Assembly (NCBI GenBank): GCA_030144725.1
Contig: JASKMD010000006.1
Coordinates: 12,337,630-12,401,629 of the forward strand
Length of the DNA stretch: 64,000 bases
Reading direction: 5' to 3'
Source of the DNA: Haematococcus lacustris
Taxonomy: Eukaryota > Chlorophyta > Chlorophyceae > Chlamydomonadales > Haematococcaceae
The notes under the pieces are model-generated. The model was not told the origin of the DNA and did not search any database. It saw nothing but the letters and a program-made list of their open reading frames with translations. A program made the translations under genes and the position numbers. Shown piece by piece: positions 54,470 through 64,000 of this stretch; the stretch's first letter is position 1; every line of letters begins with the position of its first letter.

Positions 54470-54569
54470 GTGGGGCACTGCAAGCAGTGGAAGGGCAGGG
54501 CGGGGACAGTTGCAGGCGAGGGAGGGATGTGAGCTGCCAGCGGCTGCGAGACTTAGCACCCTGAGGCCC

Positions 54570-56130
54570 TGAAGCAGCAGCCTATAGCACAGTAGTGTGC
54601 ACTAGGCACTGTTTAGGCTGCCAGCTGTCAACAACCAGCTCACAGAAGAGCATGCTCTTACATGCCTACGGGTGTGGCCAGGGAATCTGGCCGGCATGTA
54701 GACCACATAGCCGCAAGGCAGGGCAGTAATGCATGCCTCACATGCCTTATATTGCTGCTGCCGTACTAAGGTTCTCCTGCCGGCTTACCTTACTGAACAG
54801 TTATTCTTCCACCAGGTAGCCTTCTTCCAACAGCCTTGGTGCGCACGGATGGCCCCTGGGGCGCGGTCGGCGCGGTACGTAGAATTGATGGTTGCGACAG
54901 CCAGGATGCGCCCAAACGTCGCGACACGGCATCACGACATCTAAGCTACCAGTTGAGTTACGGACATGTATCACACAACAAGGCAGAAACTAAGTCGAGG
55001 GCTGGTCGGCAGGTTTCCGACGTTTGATGTGATGTGGGGCTGGGAGCCTCTGAACGCCTACCGTGTTTTTGGTATTCCACACCAAGGTAACCCTACGTGT
55101 TTTTTTAGACCAAGGTAACCCTACGTGTTTTGCTGTACTTTGCTTTAGGCCGAAACTGCCAGTCTCTATACCGCTATACCGCGCGATCCTTTCACAAGTG
55201 TCACAGGTGTAGGTGTAGCCTGCATCGGCATGACAACCAAGTGGTCCAGGTGTCGCACCGACTACAGGTTGCGGGTGGCGTGTATCGGATGGCATGGGCG
55301 CAAAGGCAAAGGAGTCTGTCCGGAGGGAGGTATAGCGTCCAGAAAGAGCGCGCCTCACATCTTTTCGACCTGTGAGCACTGCGGTGACAGGTGGCGGACT
55401 GATGCAGTGCAGACTGACTGCTGCAGCGCTAGGGCATTGAACGGCTCTCGGGAATTGAACCCGAATGGCGAGCTGCAGTACAAGCCCACCATCCAACACA
55501 CCGAAATCTGCCTTTATCGGAGTAGGCGTACGGGCATGTCGCCGACACCGCTGCACGGAAGGCGCCAAAGCAGCGAAAAAAGGACGCCCGGCACAGGGCA
55601 GCGGTGGCAGGAGCCTGACCGGTTGCTGAGGCAGGGGCAGCCGACAGAGCAGCAGCGGCGGCAGCGGGCAGAGCAGAGACAGCAGAGGGAGCTTGGGCTG
55701 CAGCGCCACCTTGACTGATTCATGCGCCCAGACTTGGAGCCTACTGGAGACGCAGTCATAAACACAAGTCCCCATCGGTCGCCCAGACTTTGAGCCTGGC
55801 GTAGACCTGTCAGCCTGGCGTCCATGACGCCGCCATTAACAGAACAAGGATGCCGGCTTAGGAAAGGCTGTCGTAGGCGGCAACCCTGATGACGCTAAGG
55901 CGCGGCACAGATGCACTTTCCATCTTCTAGAGTGTCTTGCACCGTGCAATGTCTCTGCCTCCAGCCTGTATGTACGGCGTGGTGTGACCAGGCAGGGCAG
56001 GAAGGTGCAGCGGGCAGTACTGGCAGACACACCTCCTGCCTGCTGATCAGCGTCCAGTGCAAGGGGGGGCTTAGCAGCCTGTCTCATGTCGTTCCATGTT
56101 GGACAAGTTTTGTTTGACTGTATGTACGTA
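54570..56130 (+). other. Anonymous region; weak Cys/His-rich ORF at 55230-55718
   Basis: The best candidate reads STCEHCGDRWRTDAVQTDCC then a Gln/Arg-rich tail to TGA 55718; a preceding frame has FHKCHRCRCSLHRHDNQ. Cys pairs hint at a zinc-binding protein, but the frames do not join and a 261-codon ORF overlaps on the other strand, so coding status is open. ACCAAGGTAACCCTACGTGT is directly repeated at 55081 and 55110. Nothing else is supported. Confidence 0.3.
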
Positions 56131-56174
56131 TACCCAGCCCTGATGTCGACCTCAACCTACCCACACCAATCCAA

Positions 56175-57919
56175 TTATGCACCATCTTCCTCCATCTGCT
56201 CCTCCTCTTCTTCGCCCTCCTCTTCCTCCTCCTCTCCCTCCTCTCCCTCCTCCTCCCCCTCCTCCCCCTCCTCCTCCTCCTCCCCCTTCCCCTCCTCCTG
56301 TGCTCCTGCCTCCTCCCCACTGCCCCCCTCACTGCTGCTGCCATCGCTGCTGTCATCAATGAAGCTGCTGTCATAGCTGTCCTCGTCCCCACTGCCAGGC
56401 AGGCTGTCGCCTTCCTCATGCTCCGCCTCAAGCACCTGCGCAGCATCAGCCCAAGAGCCCCGGGGGGCAGCAGTCCCACAAAGCCAGGAGCCCAGACACA
56501 GCCCACACCTTGAACCTACCTCCTTGCACCTCCTAGCTATCTACCAGCCGTACCTTGTGCTCACCTCGTGTTGGGACTGTCATGGCCACCTGGTGCTGGT
56601 GTTGGGAGCATCATGGCCACAGCCACAGCTACAGTGAAGCGGTGTCGACACAGTCCAGGCTCAACCGGGCTCAGAAGCCACCCTGCTTTCTATAAGCATA
56701 ATGAACCCCCCACGGGCCTGATGTGCCTTTCCCCTACTGTGTCTTTCCCATGGGCCAAGCGTTCCTGGGCGCAACTTGTCATGAGCTTGCCCATGATGTG
56801 TGCCCAGCCACGGGTCACACTACCACACCGCATTGTGCCACGCCCTGGAGTGGGCAGTGCACCGTACCTGGGCCACTTTGTGGGGATCCAGCTGCCCGCA
56901 CAGCTGCTGCCGCCTGGCCGCAGGCAGCGCCAACAGCAAGGCCTTGCACTCCAGTATGGACAGGTAGGGGTCCCCGGTGTCAAAGTACAGCGACCGCAGC
57001 ACCTGGGGCCATGCCAGACCAGGGTTCGACTCCCAGCTGGCGCAACAGGCTGCTGTCTGCGCTTCACAACACCTCGCTGCAGCCTGCCTGGCTAGCCTGT
57101 CTCAACCAGCCTCCCCTACTCTACCCTGCTGCAACCATCCCTGCCTCACCATGTCTAGCCTCAGCCTGCCTGGCCTGCTTGCCCTTGATGCCCGCACACA
57201 CACCGCACATACACCGCACATAGCACCGCGACACAAACAGACTTTGCCCTAGATGCCCATAAAATACTGCACCCATTGACCGCACACCCTCAAGCTGGTA
57301 GTTTTGATGAGGTACCCAATGGTTTAGTGGGGAAATGTCATCGGGGTGGGTTTTGTAGTCATCAAGGGTGCAACCGAGGATGCTTCAACTTGATTGTAGT
57401 AGCTGAGTGAGCTTACCCACAGTCAAACATGTTGTTTTGTGTTGAATAAGTTTTGTTTGTCTGCCTGACGACCGTGTTCTGTGCTCTGTTGATTGTGTAA
57501 AAGACCAACACCATGGTGTGTCGCACAATCCCACTGCGCAGCGCTAGCCTGAAGGTCATGGTCCAACACTGACCCCATGTCAGTGTCACAGCCTGCATTG
57601 TTTGCCACATCCTGCCCTGTGGCACGTGATGGCGTGCTCCTAGACTGCACAGTGTGCCATGGAGGGTGGGAGTGATGTCACGCATTCTGCACACTCACAC
57701 TCAGGGCTGTGACACTGGTCTGCCTTGGCCTGCCCCGCCTGCCCTGGCAGCCCTGGCCTGCTTCTGGCCTCACCTGGCAGGCAGTGGGAGCCGAGAGGTA
57801 TGGCAGCAGCGCTTGCACCTGGCCCGGGGGCCAGCTCTCACATGCCTTGGCCACGTAGCGTGGCGTGCAGTGATGCAGCAGGGGTGCAAGTCGCGGCAGC
57901 GGCCAGTCCGCGTACACCG
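56175..57919 (-). CDS. Last three exons of an unidentified gene with an acidic C-terminal tail
   Basis: Exons on the - strand join in phase with GT-AG borders: 57919-57774 (VYADWPLPRLAPLLHHCTPR…PYLSAPTACQ), 57002-56868 (VLRSLYFDTGDPYLSILECK…LDPHKVAQ) and 56435-56175 (VLEAEHEEGDSLPGSGDEDS, then DSYDSSFIDDSSDG and a Glu/Gly run to TAA). About 160 residues are visible. The first two exons look like helical repeats rich in Leu. The tail with YDSSFIDD recalls acidic tails of nuclear or chromatin proteins. The preceding intron contains the TCAGGG satellite, so upstream exons, if any, lie beyond the window. I cannot name the family. Confidence 0.6.
57020..57297 (-). other. Part of the intron between the first two visible exons of the right-end gene
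   Basis: No coding signal on either strand. GGTTCGACTCC near 57021 matches a pol III B box, but there is no A box or cloverleaf. Confidence 0.5.
57298..57462 (+). repeat. Dispersed repeat copy (pairs with 6842-7008)
   Basis: It shares GTCATCAAGGGTGCAACCGA, TAGCTGAGTGAGCTTACCCA and GTTGAATAAGTTTTGTTTG with the tail of the TnpB/Fanzor-like remnant. It lies within an intron of the right-end gene, so it is probably a solo piece of the same transposon family. Confidence 0.7.
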
Positions 57920-57938
57920 CTGCAGGCAGCAGAGCCTG

Positions 57939-60900
57939 GGGTCAGGGTCAGGGTCAGGGTCAGGGTCAGGGTCAGGGTCAGGGTCAGGGTCAGGGTCAGG
58001 GTCAGGGTCAGGGTCAGGGTCAGGGTCAGGGTCAGGGTCAGGGTCAGGGTCAGGGTCAGGGTCAGGGTCAGGGTCAGGGTCAGGGTCAGGGTCAGGGTCA
58101 GGGTCAGGGTCAGGGTCAGGGTCAGGGTCAGGGTCAGGGTCAGGGTCAGGGTCAGGGTCAGGGTCAGGGTCAGGGTCAGGGTCAGGGTCAGGGTCAGGGT
58201 CAGGGTCAGGGTCAGGGTCAGGGTCAGGGTCAGGGTCAGGGTCAGGGTCAGGGTCAGGGTCAGGGTCAGGGTCAGGGTCAGGGTCAGGGTCAGGGTCAGG
58301 GTCAGGGTCAGGGTCAGGGTCAGGGTCAGGGTCAGGGTCAGGGTCAGGGTCAGGGGCAGGGTCAGGGTCAGGGTCAGGGTCAGGGTCAGGGTCAGGGTCA
58401 GGGTCAGGGTCAGGGTCAGGGTCAGGGTCAGGGTCAGGGTCAGGGTCAGGGTCAGGGTCAGGGTCAGGGTCAGGGTCAGGGTCAGGGTCAGGGTCAGGGT
58501 CAGGGTCAGGGTCAGGGTCAGGGTCAGGGTCAGGGTCAGGGTCAGGGTCAGGGTCAGGGTCAGGGTCAGGGTCAGGGCAGGGTCAGGGTCAGGGTCAGGG
58601 TCAGGGTCAGGGTCAGGGTCAGGGTCAGGGTCAGGGTCAGGGTCAGGGTCAGGGTCAGGGTCAGGGTCAGGGCAGGGTCAGGGTCAGGGTCAGGGTCAGG
58701 GTCAGGGTCAGGGTCAGGGTCAGGGTCAGGGTCAGGGTCAGGGTCAGGGTCAGGGTCAGGGTCAGGGCAGGGTCAGGGTCAGGGTCAGGGTCAGGGTCAG
58801 GGTCAGGGTCAGGGTCAGGGTCAGGGTCAGGGTCAGGGTCAGGGTCAGGGTCAGGGTCAGGGCCAGGGTCAGGGTCAGGGTCAGGGTCAGGGTCAGGGCC
58901 AGGGCCAGGGTCAGGGTCAGGGTCAGGGTCAGGGTCAGGGCCAGGGTCAGGGTCAGGGTCAGGGTCAGGGCCAGGGTCAGGGCCAGGGTCAGGGTCAGGG
59001 TCAGGGCCAGGGCCAGGGCCAGGGTCAGGGTCAGGGTCAGGGCCAGGGTCAGGGTCAGGGTCAGGGCCAGGGTCAGGGTCAGGGTCAGGGTCAGGGTCAG
59101 GGTCAGGGTCAGGGTCAGGGCCAGGGTCAGGGTCAGGGTCAGGGTCAGGGTCAGGGTCAGGGTCAGGGTCAGGGTCAGGGTCAGGGTCAGGGTCAGGGTC
59201 AGGGCCAGGGTCAGGGTCAGGGTCAGGGTCAGGGTCAGGGTCAGGGTCAGGGCCAGGGTCAGGGCCAGGGTCAGGGTCAGGGTCAGGGTCAGGGTCAGGG
59301 TCAGGGCCAGGGCCAGGGTCAGGGTCAGGGTCAGGGTCAGGGTCAGGGTCAGGGTCAGGGTCAGGGTCAGGGTCAGGGTCAGGGTCAGGGTCAGGGTCAG
59401 GGTCAGGGTCAGGGTCAGGGTCAGGGTCAGGGTCAGGGTCAGGGTCAGGGCAGGGCCAGGGTCAGGGCCAGGGCCAGGGTCAGGGTCAGGGTCAGGGTCA
59501 GGGCCAGGGTCAGGGTCAGGGTCAGGGTCAGGGTCAGGGTCAGGGTCAGGGTCAGGGTCAGGGCCAGGGCAGGGTCAGGGTCAGGGTCAGGGTCAGGGTC
59601 AGGGTCAGGGTCAGGGTCAGGGTCAGGGTCAGGGCCAGGGTCAGGGTCAGGGTCAGGGTCAGGGTCAGGGTCAGGGTCAGGGTCAGGGTCAGGGTCAGGG
59701 TCAGGGTCAGGGTCAGGGTCAGGGTCAGGGTCAGGGTCAGGGTCAGGGTCAGGGTCAGGGCCAGGGTCAGGGTCAGGGTCAGGGTCAGGGTCAGGGTCAG
59801 GGTCAGGGTCAGGGTCAGGGTCAGGGTCAGGGTCAGGGTCAGGGTCAGGGTCAGGGTCAGGGTCAGGGTCAGGGTCAGGGTCAGGGTCAGGGTCAGGGTC
59901 AGGGTCAGGGTCAGGGTCAGGGTCAGGGTCAGGGTCAGGGTCAGGGTCAGGGTCAGGGTCAGGGTCAGGGTCAGGGTCAGGGCCAGGGCCAGGGTCAGGG
60001 CCAGGGCCAGGGTCAGGGTCAGGGTCAGGGCCAGGGCCAGGGTCAGGGTCAGGGTCAGGGTCAGGGTCAGGGTCAGGGTCAGGGTCAGGGTCAGGGCCAG
60101 GGTCAGGGTCAGGGTCAGGGTCAGGGTCAGGGTCAGGGTCAGGGTCAGGGTCAGGGTCAGGGTCAGGGTCAGGGCCAGGGTCAGGGTCAGGGTCAGGGTC
60201 AGGGTCAGGGTCAGGGTCAGGGTCAGGGTCAGGGTCAGGGTCAGGGTCAGGGTCAGGGTCAGGGTCAGGGTCAGGGCAGGGTCAGGGTCAGGGTCAGGGT
60301 CAGGGTCAGGGTCAGGGTCAGGGTCAGGGTCAGGGTCAGGGTCAGGGTCAGGGCCAGGGCCAGGGTCAGGGTCAGGGTCAGGGTCAGGGTCAGGGTCAGG
60401 GTCAGGGTCAGGGTCAGGGTCAGGGTCAGGGTCAGGGTCAGGGTCAGGGTCAGGGTCAGGGTCAGGGTCAGGGCCAGGGTCAGGGCCAGGGTCAGGGTCA
60501 GGGTCAGGGTCAGGGTCAGGGTCAGGGCCAGGGCCAGGGCCAGGGTCAGGGTCAGGGTCAGGGTCAGGGTCAGGGTCAGGGTCAGGGTCAGGGTCAGGGT
60601 CAGGGCCAGGGCCAGGGTCAGGGTCAGGGTCAGGGTCAGGGTCAGGGTCAGGGCCAGGGCCAGGGTCAGGGTCAGGGTCAGGGTCAGGGTCAGGGCCAGG
60701 GCCAGGGTCAGGGTCAGGGTCAGGGTCAGGGTCAGGGTCAGGGTCAGGGTCAGGGTCAGGGTCAGGGTCAGGGTCAGGGTCAGGGTCAGGGTCAGGGTCA
60801 GGGTCAGGGTCAGGGCCAGGGCCAGGGTCAGGGTCAGGGCCAGGGTCAGGGTCAGGGTCAGGGTCAGGGTCAGGGTCAGGGTCAGGGTCAGGGTCAGGGT

Positions 60901-63900
60901 CAGGGTCAGGGTCAGGGTCAGGGTCAGGGTCAGGGTCAGGGTCAGGGTCAGGGTCAGGGTCAGGGTCAGGGTCAGGGTCAGGGTCAGGGTCAGGGTCAGG
61001 GCCAGGGCCAGGGTCAGGGTCAGGGTCAGGGTCAGGGCCAGGGTCAGGGTCAGGGTCAGGGTCAGGGTCAGGGTCAGGGTCAGGGTCAGGGTCAGGGTCA
61101 GGGTCAGGGCCAGGGTCAGGGTCAGGGTCAGGGTCAGGGTCAGGGTCAGGGTCAGGGCCAGGGCCAGGGTCAGGGTCAGGGTCAGGGTCAGGGCCAGGGC
61201 CAGGGTCAGGGTCAGGGTCAGGGCCAGGGTCAGGGTCAGGGTCAGGGTCAGGGTCAGGGTCAGGGTCAGGGTCAGGGCCAGGGTCAGGGTCAGGGTCAGG
61301 GTCAGGGTCAGGGTCAGGGCCAGGGCCAGGGTCAGGGTCAGGGTCAGGGTCAGGGCCAGGGTCAGGGTCAGGGTCAGGGTCAGGGCCAGGGTCAGGGTCA
61401 GGGTCAGGGTCAGGGTCAGGGTCAGGGTCAGGGTCAGGGTCAGGGTCAGGGTCAGGGTCAGGGCCAGGGTCAGGGTCAGGGTCAGGGCCAGGGCCAGGGT
61501 CAGGGTCAGGGTCAGGGTCAGGGCCAGGGTCAGGGTCAGGGTCAGGGTCAGGGCCAGGGCCAGGGTCAGGGTCAGGGTCAGGGTCAGGGTCAGGGTCAGG
61601 GTCAGGGTCAGGGTCAGGGTCAGGGTCAGGGTCAGGGTCAGGGTCAGGGTCAGGGTCAGGGCCAGGGCCAGGGCCAGGGTCAGGGTCAGGGTCAGGGCCA
61701 GGGTCAGGGTCAGGGTCAGGGTCAGGGTCAGGGTCAGGGCCAGGGTCAGGGCAGGGTCAGGGTCAGGGTCAGGGTCAGGGTCAGGGTCAGGGTCAGGGTC
61801 AGGGTCAGGGTCAGGGTCAGGGTCAGGGCCAGGGTCAGGGTCAGGGTCAGGGTCAGGGTCAGGGTCAGGGTCAGGGTCAGGGTCAGGGTCAGGGTCAGGG
61901 TCAGGGTCAGGGCCAGGGCCAGGGTCAGGGTCAGGGTCAGGGTCAGGGTCAGGGTCAGGGTCAGGGTCAGGGCCAGGGCCAGGGTCAGGGTCAGGGTCAG
62001 GGTCAGGGTCAGGGTCAGGGTCAGGGTCAGGGTCAGGGTCAGGGTCAGGGTCAGGGTCAGGGTCAGGGTCAGGGTCAGGGCCAGGGCCAGGGTCAGGGTC
62101 AGGGCCAGGGTCAGGGTCAGGGTCAGGGTCAGGGTCAGGGTCAGGGCCAGGGTCAGGGTCAGGGTCAGGGTCAGGGCCAGGGCCAGGGTCAGGGTCAGGG
62201 TCAGGGTCAGGGCCAGGGTCAGGGTCAGGGTCAGGGTCAGGGCCAGGGTCAGGGTCAGGGTCAGGGTCAGGGTCAGGGTCAGGGTCAGGGTCAGGGTCAG
62301 GGTCAGGGTCAGGGTCAGGGTCAGGGTCAGGGCCAGGGCCAGGGTCAGGGTCAGGGTCAGGGTCAGGGCCAGGGTCAGGGTCAGGGTCAGGGTCAGGGCC
62401 AGGGTCAGGGTCAGGGTCAGGGTCAGGGTCAGGGTCAGGGTCAGGGTCAGGGTCAGGGTCAGGGTCAGGGTCAGGGTCAGGGTCAGGGTCAGGGTCAGGG
62501 TCAGGGCCAGGGCAGGGTCAGGGTCAGGGTCAGGGTCAGGGCCAGGGTCAGGGTCAGGGTCAGGGCCAGGGTCAGGGTCAGGGCCAGGGTCAGGGTCAGG
62601 GCCAGGGTCAGGGTCAGGGTCAGGGTCAGGGTCAGGGTCAGGGTCAGGGTCAGGGTCAGGGTCAGGGTCAGGGTCAGGGCCAGGGTCAGGGTCAGGGTCA
62701 GGGTCAGGGTCAGGGTCAGGGTCAGGGCCAGGGTCAGGGTCAGGGTCAGGGTCAGGGCCAGGGCCAGGGTCAGGGTCAGGGTCAGGGTCAGGGCAGGGTC
62801 AGGGTCAGGGTCAGGGTCAGGGCCAGGGTCAGGGTCAGGGTCAGGGTCAGGGTCAGGGTCAGGGTCAGGGTCAGGGTCAGGGTCAGGGTCAGGGTCAGGG
62901 TCAGGGTCAGGGTCAGGGTCAGGGTCAGGGTCAGGGCAGGGTCAGGGTCAGGGTCAGGGTCAGGGTCAGGGCCAGGGCCAGGGTCAGGGTCAGGGTCAGG
63001 GTCAGGGCCAGGGTCAGGGTCAGGGTCAGGGCCAGGGTCAGGGTCAGGGCCAGGGTCAGGGTCAGGGCCAGGGTCAGGGTCAGGGTCAGGGTCAGGGTCA
63101 GGGTCAGGGTCAGGGTCAGGGTCAGGGTCAGGGTCAGGGTCAGGGCCAGGGTCAGGGTCAGGGTCAGGGTCAGGGTCAGGGTCAGGGTCAGGGCCAGGGT
63201 CAGGGTCAGGGTCAGGGTCAGGGCCAGGGCCAGGGTCAGGGTCAGGGTCAGGGCCAGGGTCAGGGTCAGGGCCAGGGTCAGGGTCAGGGCCAGGGTCAGG
63301 GTCAGGGTCAGGGTCAGGGTCAGGGTCAGGGTCAGGGTCAGGGTCAGGGTCAGGGTCAGGGTCAGGGCCAGGGTCAGGGTCAGGGTCAGGGTCAGGGTCA
63401 GGGTCAGGGTCAGGGCCAGGGTCAGGGTCAGGGTCAGGGTCAGGGTCAGGGCCAGGGTCAGGGTCAGGGTCAGGGTCAGGGCCAGGGTCAGGGTCAGGGT
63501 CAGGGTCAGGGCCAGGGTCAGGGTCAGGGTCAGGGTCAGGGTCAGGGTCAGGGCCAGGGTCAGGGTCAGGGTCAGGGTCAGGGTCAGGGCCAGGGTCAGG
63601 ATCAGGGTCAGGGCCAGGGCCAGGGCCAGGGTCAGGGTCAGGGTCAGGGTCAGGGCCAGGGTCAGGGTCAGGGCCAGGGTCAGGGCCAGGGTCAGGGTCA
63701 GGGTCAGGGTCAGGGCCAGGGTCAGGGTCAGGGTCAGGGTCAGGGTCAGGGTCAGGGTCAGGGTCAGGGTCAGGGTCAGGGTCAGGGTCAGGGTCAGGGT
63801 CAGGGCCAGGGTCAGGGCCAGGGTCAGGGTCAGGGTCAGGGTCAGGGTCAGGGTCAGGGTCAGGGTCAGGGTCAGGGTCAGGGTCAGGGTCAGGGTCAGG

Positions 63901-64000
63901 GTCAGGGTCAGGGTCAGGGTCAGGGTCAGGGTCAGGGTCAGGGTCAGGGTCAGGGTCAGGGTCAGGGTCAGGGTCAGGGTCAGGGTCAGGGCCAGGGTCA
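57939..64000 (+). repeat. TCAGGG hexanucleotide satellite, more than 6 kb, about 1000 units
   Basis: An uninterrupted array of TCAGGG runs to the window end. The first ~920 bp are almost pure, with rare 5-base units (GCAGGG after a lost T) at about 58576, 58671 and 58766 and one GCAGGG variant at 58352. From about 58860 CCAGGG variants are interspersed at roughly one in six, often in pairs. An ATCAGGG variant is at 63600. The G-rich strand can form G-quadruplexes. The array starts about 20 bp upstream (in gene orientation) of the splice acceptor at 57920-57921, so in the gene's sense it is an intronic CCCTGA array. Confidence 0.97.

Noticed and set aside
55440..55475. tRNA T-arm-like sequence (GGGTTCAATTCCCGA on the - strand)
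   Set aside because: No matching acceptor stem, D arm or anticodon arm can be drawn upstream.
54990..55775. 261-codon - strand ORF
   Set aside because: Overlaps a + strand candidate, has no domain and no splice support; composition is that of a shadow frame.
57015..57045. GGTTCGACTCC resembling a pol III B box or tRNA
   Set aside because: The T stem is imperfect, no A box or cloverleaf is found, and it lies in an intron.
57939..64000. Calling the TCAGGG array the telomere
   Set aside because: The species' telomere motif is not known from this window, no contig end is seen, and CCAGGG variants are frequent; kept only as telomere-like.

Overview
This 64 kb window looks like repeat-rich nuclear DNA of a green alga, most likely a volvocalean/chlamydomonadalean chlorophyte close to Haematococcus. 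The reasons are GC-rich coding exons cut by many short GT-AG (and some GC-AG) introns, clustered TGTAA polyadenylation signals, heavy CTG/GCA microsatellites, and transposon families typical of this order. The species is inferred from family resemblance only. Two runs of exactly 500 N (25634-26133, 53501-54000) are scaffold gaps, so long-range order across them is uncertain.

Layout. (1) 1-7350: one clear host gene, ethanolamine-phosphate cytidylyltransferase (ten exons, 1684-5315), flanked by decayed copies of an element that carries a TnpB/Fanzor-like C-terminal signature. (2) 7580-9957: two non-autonomous hAT-like elements, each with TAAGGAGCG/CGCTCCCTA ends and a perfect 8-bp target duplication. 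(3) 9991-13182: a complete Crypton-like element with an intact, intron-bearing tyrosine-recombinase gene and 12-bp inverted ends. (4) 13200-25628 and 36801-51367: two opposite-orientation pieces of one complex locus. In it a second Crypton was split by a very large element with CACTCG termini and a TTA target duplication (CACTA/EnSpm-like). The element is filled with phased CCAGTACTGG palindrome arrays, microsatellites and a captured, decayed Ty3/gypsy-type retroelement (39522-47392). That retroelement carries gag, protease, a deleted RT, RNase H, a broken C5 DNA-methyltransferase, integrase, a PHD finger and a further possible methyltransferase. About 5 kb of the two pieces forms near-identical inverted arms. 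(5) 29255-35052: a 5.8 kb KDZ (Kyakuja/Dileera/Zisupton) transposon with ~200-bp terminal inverted repeats and an apparently intact six-exon transposase. (6) 36370-36940: a PIF/Harbinger remnant. (7) 51368-53500: the left end of a second CACTCG element with its own GTAC-centred palindromes and a 21-bp satellite. (8) 54001-57919: anonymous genes, including the last three exons of an unidentified protein with an acidic tail. (9) 57939-64000: more than 6 kb of TCAGGG hexamer satellite, about 20 bp upstream of a splice acceptor of that last gene.

Almost everything apart from the cytidylyltransferase and the unidentified right-end gene is mobile or satellite DNA, nested in an order that target duplications let one reconstruct. 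The most unusual theme is that both CACTCG-ended elements carry helically phased (21-bp) arrays of palindromes centred on GTAC.
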